DNA from: Paramarasmius palmivorus
Taxonomy: Eukaryota > Basidiomycota > Agaricomycetes > Agaricales > Marasmiaceae
Direction: 5' to 3'
DNA: 32,617 bases
Assembly (NCBI GenBank): GCA_037176845.1
Contig: JAYKXP010000302.1
Location: forward strand, 1-32,617
Positions 28,313-32,617 of this stretch are shown here, one piece after another. The notes under the pieces were generated by a model that did not search any database, was not told the DNA's origin, and worked only from the letters and a program-made list of their open reading frames with translations. Both the position numbers and the translations under genes were made by a program. How positions within the stretch are numbered: position 1 is the first letter of the stretch; each line of letters opens with the position of its first letter.

Positions 28313-30229
28313 AAAACAAAATAACTTACGCAGGTGTGTGGTACCTGCTTCCCCTTGTCATCCGGTGAATCTCATTCTAGATCTCCTTTTCCCATAGTTT
28401 CCATCCAAACGATTTCCATCTCAGGCAAGATTCCTCCTGAACTTGAAACTATACCCACAACAGCGCCGCTTCTCCCGTCTGCCCCGGTGAAGAAGCCCTT
28501 CAAGTTACGCTAGCCCGCCCGGTTCCTATGCGCTCCCAACACTCCCTTTCCTTTTCTCCGTCGTATCTCCTCCCTCCATTGCTTAGTTCTTGATGCGACT
28601 ACTCACTACAACTCTCCATCCACCTCCATCAAGACACTTGAATGATTTTCATTGACGAACGGTCAAGCTCAACCTCTCGAGCGAGAATCTTATTCGCCTC
28701 GACTCCCGTACGCTACACCCATTCCAGGTAAAATGGAGAGTCTGCTCTAGCTCAACAATGCGGAGATCATTCAGTAAAAGGAACATTGGGGCTTGTTACG
28801 TCTGCGAGGAAGCCTAGCGAGAGGAAAAGTCCGACCATGTTGGACCTGCTGTTGCTCGTTGCCTGGTCGCTTTGCGCGTTATTCGCCTCAGAAGGATAGT
28901 GGATACCGCCGGCGGATAGTGCTACGAAGGGAACAAAGCGGTGGAAGGGTATGTGACTGGATCAAGGTATGTGCATATCCTCGAGGTCAAAGGAACATCA
29001 TTCATTGAAAGGATTAGCACTAGGTATTGTTTCAATGGATATGACAGCGACGACGTGGATCAGAAAGGGAGGCGGCGAAGGGGGAAGGTATTTGAGGTGA
29101 GATGGGAACCGATATGCGTTAACGTTTGGCGCATGCTTTGGAAGATAGAGGACAGAGGCTTACTTGGGTGTAGATCTCACATCGTGCTCGTATTCTTTAC
29201 TGAGCCGTTGTAGAGGAACTCCGCCACAGGAAACCCGCCGTGCACGTTTTTTGAGTGAAAAGAGACGCGTCTGCTCTTTTCCACAACAACCGTTCAGATC
29301 GCTGCATGTACGTGGTATCATCATAGCCATCTACCGATACTGATAGTCTTTCCGCAGACGTCTCGCTCAACGCGCACCTCTTGGAGAAGGATCATCAATG
29401 CCATTTTGACCAGACCCAAATTCTCCGACTTCCACTAGTTCAATCAATTGTCCCGACCCCTTTGCGTTGGGCGTATCATCCGCATACCCAGCTTCTGTAA
29501 TACGGGGTAGGCTCCTCAAACACAGCTGCTCCTCTTTAAGCTGGCTATCCCGTTCTTCTCTTATGCTCGGATGACAGCCAAACTGCGCTCCCTCGTCCCA
29601 GGTTCAGAGTCGAAAACAGGATATTGCGATTCAGAAAAGACCCAGGGGAAAACACTCGGCAACGGCGTATGGGCCTTCTCTAGAGCCCGGTGGCGAAGAG
29701 ATCACTTTGTCGATGTTGAAAAGGGCATCAGCCTAGGTCGAGAACCTTGGCGGTTCCAGAAACGATACTCACCAGCTATACCTTCAAATACACATTCCGA
29801 CCTCCAGGCTCTCGATATCTCTCTCATCCATGTCCTCCGCCTCCTATACGCCGAAACATTAATCTCTTCCTCGATCTCAAGCACAGGCATTGCTCAATCC
29901 AACCTGGAGCCTGTAAGCCTTCGCGGCAAACCTACTACTCCTTCACAAAGTTGCTTGACACGGTCGAGCATCATTCCTAGTGAACGAGTAATATCGAAGA
30001 GCTTCAAACGCTCGCCTGTGCATTGTTCTGGTGGATCGCGCTCTTCTTCTCGTGTATTTGGTACCAACATAGTTCTTAGATCTCTCATCAAGGTTAACGC
30101 AGCGCTCGACAGCTTCTATCTCATCGAGATGGCAGAAAATCATCCTCTGCCCGTATCAGGCTTTTGCGCATCGTGGTATGGATGTCCCATATAATCTGAC
30201 GAGAATATTGGCTAATGAAGTTTCTACTT
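28313..30229. other. Stretch without a supported gene
   Basis: Several overlapping open frames exist on the plus strand at 29570-30190. None has a clear motif, and competing frames are equally plausible. If genes were here they are too decayed to reconstruct. Confidence 0.35.
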
Positions 30230-30760
30230 GACAGCGCCGATACATTGATCTTGACACCAACTCTGAACGAGTGGAAGTCAAGGTCCTCGTTACCTTTATC
30301 TAGCCTAACGAGTGCGCGTCGATGTCCATGACTGATATCGGATTCGATACCAAGTTCCACCGATTACTTGTGTATCTGGGGCTAAACGTTGTGGACTTCA
30401 ACTAGGGCACGATGTAGTCGTTACCCAATCCTCCTGCTTCGCAGCTTCTTTCTTCGGGTGAAGCTGGGATGAGGAATGGAGCCGAACAAGGAATTCATTA
30501 GTACGTACTTACCAGTGTCTTGTTCTTCGCTATCTAATCGATTTCTGATTCTTTTCTGCGTTCTTTTCAGACTTCTTGCCGTGTCCACGTTGAAGGAAAC
30601 GGTGATGACTCTCTGGATTCCCAACTCGTACTTCGAAAGGTCCCGCCGGATTCGCAGGCGTACAACCAAGCTTGAACGGAAGCTAGACTTGGAGGAAAGG
30701 CTGTTAATTGGATATGGCACTGTGTCGTCGGGATGAAGGTTTATGTAGAAGGATAGTAGG
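30230..30760 (+). pseudogene. Decayed gene fragment with a recognisable intron
   Basis: After a CTTGACAG acceptor the plus strand reads RRYIDLDTNSERVEVKVLVT, then TAG, then ECASMSMTDIGFDTKFHRLL through VVDFN, TAG, and PNPPASQLLSSGEAGMRNGA. A likely intron follows (GTACGT at about 30500 to TTTTCAG near 30570), then EGNGDDSLDSQLVLRKVPPD, a TGA (about 30673), and LGGKAVNWIWHCVVGMK. Stops are TAG or TGA and could derive from CAG and CGA. The family is not recognised. Confidence 0.35.
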
Positions 30761-31761
30761 ATGGTTGCCAGTGTCAATGACTCAACCGAGGTGCAGCTCA
30801 GATTGTGGCTACATATCTCAGTCCTCGGATGTTCTCTTTCGCCTTGTCAGTCTAGTCGTATCGTTTACGCCGTATTATACCTTAGCATGAATACATACAT
30901 ATACGAGATACACGGTTGCTACTGATAATCCGAGTCGATCACAAGGCAAAGCGCACACAATTTCGCTTTACCCACTTCCACCATCACGGGTCCTCCTCAG
31001 AGCTTCAACAACGCCTCGACATGATTAGCTTTGACTCTTTCTACTTCTCTGGTCGTGTTCTATAGCCCAAAACGTCAATTCAGGGAGATAGGTGCGCAGT
31101 ATTCTTTCCTCTAACTCGTCTGCTGAATCTCGCGTTCCTTCCTCCGTGTACAGTCTCTCGACCGACTCTCGACCAAGGATCGTCCCAGTACTTTCACAAC
31201 CCCTACTTCCGTGGAATCCACCACAAGTCTATCTTTTCCTCAACTCAGAGCTCACTCTGATGCAGTCGGACTGTCGAAGAAGCCCAAACCGATCAACTAC
31301 CCATCTCGTTCTCGTTCTCCGAATACACATCCTCCTCTCTGAAACCCATTCCTCCGCTTCCTCCTTCGCATACCCCTCTAAATATTTGTCCCCGTCATGA
31401 ATATCGAAGCTGGGCATGCCCATGAATACCCCCATCTTCCCCGGACGCTAAAAACTGGCAGCTGGGCGTTCAACGATCTCATTCGCGAGACTACCGCCCT
31501 TTCCTCGCCAGTTTTGTAGGAAAAAGGATCGACGAGAGAACGCGAGGTGGGGTATGGGTTTTGGGCGAGTACGGAGAGGTTCAAAAATCAAGAAATCTGA
31601 AGCTGAACACCCATGCCCACATACCCTTTCCTGCTTGCCCAACGGCATCGTTCCACGCGCTCTAGAGGCTTCAGTCGACAATTTACATTGCGAAGATTCA
31701 ATATATGGGCCACCAGTTAGACTCGACCCCATACCCTGACTCTTTCCTTGCATATAGATAG

Positions 31762-31973
31762 GATGAGGGATACCCCCAGGACACAAATATGGAGCCTCGT
31801 GAACAAATATGGGATCGTGACGCACAAGTCGCTATGTTTTATGTTCGGTATCTTGAACTTCTCGATGATCCCAAAACTTCATCTTACGATATACGGACCT
31901 CACGTCTCTATACTACCGCCTAGTCCACAGCGCAAGAATGCTGTCAAGGGATTTTAGTCGAACTGCATGCGTT
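31762..31973 (+). pseudogene. Possible coding remnant
   Basis: A plus-strand frame contains MEPREQIWDRDAQVAMFYVR followed by YLELLDDPKTSSYDIRTSRL, one TAG (about 31921), and STAQECCQGILVELHAF. Composition is strongly protein-like. A TATAG acceptor-like site lies just upstream. No family is recognised; it could be one exon of a degraded or unresolved gene. Confidence 0.35.
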
Positions 31974-32617
31974 TATCGTCTAGGTACCCACGTTGCTTGT
32001 TGGACTTTGGGGTAGCTGCTAGACGCAATCGATCGGACCTAAAGCATAAAAGGACGTGAGCACAGCAACAGTAAGTGTTCTAGGCGTTGTTTGAGGATTA
32101 TCCTCATGCATAGCCTGCAAGACACATCAATAGGGCTTGAGACTGGTAGTCAAAATCTGGATTACAGGTCTCATGTTTGGTGGGGTCTAAAGCGACAATC
32201 CGGAATGAGTGCAATCTTCTATATGTAAGGCCCTTGCGTTCATATGCGCACATCTATCGTGTGATATGACGACGTCTATTTTTCAAGTTACAACTGATTA
32301 TGTTGACATGCCAGAGACGAAGCGCGGGTACGCTCATAACTAACCACACATCTACATGACCTTCAATCACTCGACGACCGTGTTTGAGAATTCCCATTCG
32401 AAATTCGAGCAGATAGCGGCGAAGACTGTGAGGTAGGTTTTCCCCAGACACTTCTTACGAGTACATCACCTCTCACCGTCCGATGCCTCCTCGAACACAG
32501 TGAGTCGGGGATCCCAAAAGTCCATAATCACCTTGATTGTTTTGCAAAATGGATACATTAAGTAGCAATGAAAGTTCGGTAGGTAGATGCGCAAGTACTA
32601 GTACGACTAGTGCATAT
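31974..32617. other. Right edge of window, no recognised feature
   Basis: No supported reading frame, RNA gene or repeat family. CTAG/ACTAGT words, common in the first 3 kb, reappear at the extreme end (AGTACTAGTACGACTAGTGC). Confidence 0.4.

Noticed and set aside
29571..30194. 207-codon plus-strand open frame
   Set aside because: No motif, biased composition, and another plus-strand frame over the same bases looks equally protein-like. I could not choose, so no gene is called.
1..32617. tRNA or rRNA genes
   Set aside because: I looked for T-arm-like GGTTCGAAT words and conserved rRNA segments by eye and found none with a supporting cloverleaf; a covariance-model scan would be decisive.

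Overview
The window looks like accessory, repeat-rich DNA from a filamentous fungus, most likely an agaricomycete basidiomycete. The evidence is the dense short introns (mostly 48-70 bp, GTRNGY donors, CTAAY-like branch sites), a KDZ-type transposase, F-box paralogs, a Zn-cluster-like protein and a HET-domain protein. I cannot name the species. All gene models are hand-built from splice signals and reading phase.

Layout. 1-2.9 kb: no gene recognised. 2.9-4.55 kb (+): three-exon KDZ-like transposase with an open C-terminal core and an unresolved 5' end. 5.0-6.6 kb (-): seven-exon gene for a small Cys-rich Zn-cluster-like protein. 6.8-9.3 kb (-): two diverged tandem F-box-like paralogs. 9.4-10.5 kb: dimeric minisatellite (76-bp units made of two 38-bp half units). 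10.5-12.6 kb: mostly empty, with one orphan open segment. 12.7-14.84 kb (+): HET-domain protein ending in a canonical EF-hand-like loop. 15.28-25.46 kb: a large DNA transposon. 25.5-32.6 kb: no intact gene found; several plus-strand segments look like decayed exons interrupted mainly by TAG stops.

The main discovery candidate is the 10,180-bp element at 15280-25459. It is flanked by a 9-bp direct repeat (CCGCTGTCT), begins GGG and ends CCC, and has GC-rich TCGCGCCC iterations in inverted orientation near its two ends. It carries two convergent multi-exon genes. The plus-strand gene can be spliced in silico without a stop into a protein of about 1,757 residues (first two exons tentative): a WRKY-GCM1-like zinc domain, a MULE-type transposase core, a domain that looks like a C19 (USP-type) ubiquitin peptidase with Cys and His boxes, a PHD finger and a PWWP/Tudor-like module. 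The minus-strand gene encodes an unrecognised protein of about 597 residues. Between their 3' ends lies an unusually clean cluster of 163-bp direct and inverted repeats, including a ~190-bp near-perfect inverted repeat. The arrangement resembles a MuDR-like two-gene Mutator element that has acquired a deubiquitinase-like and chromatin-reader module; the function is inference.
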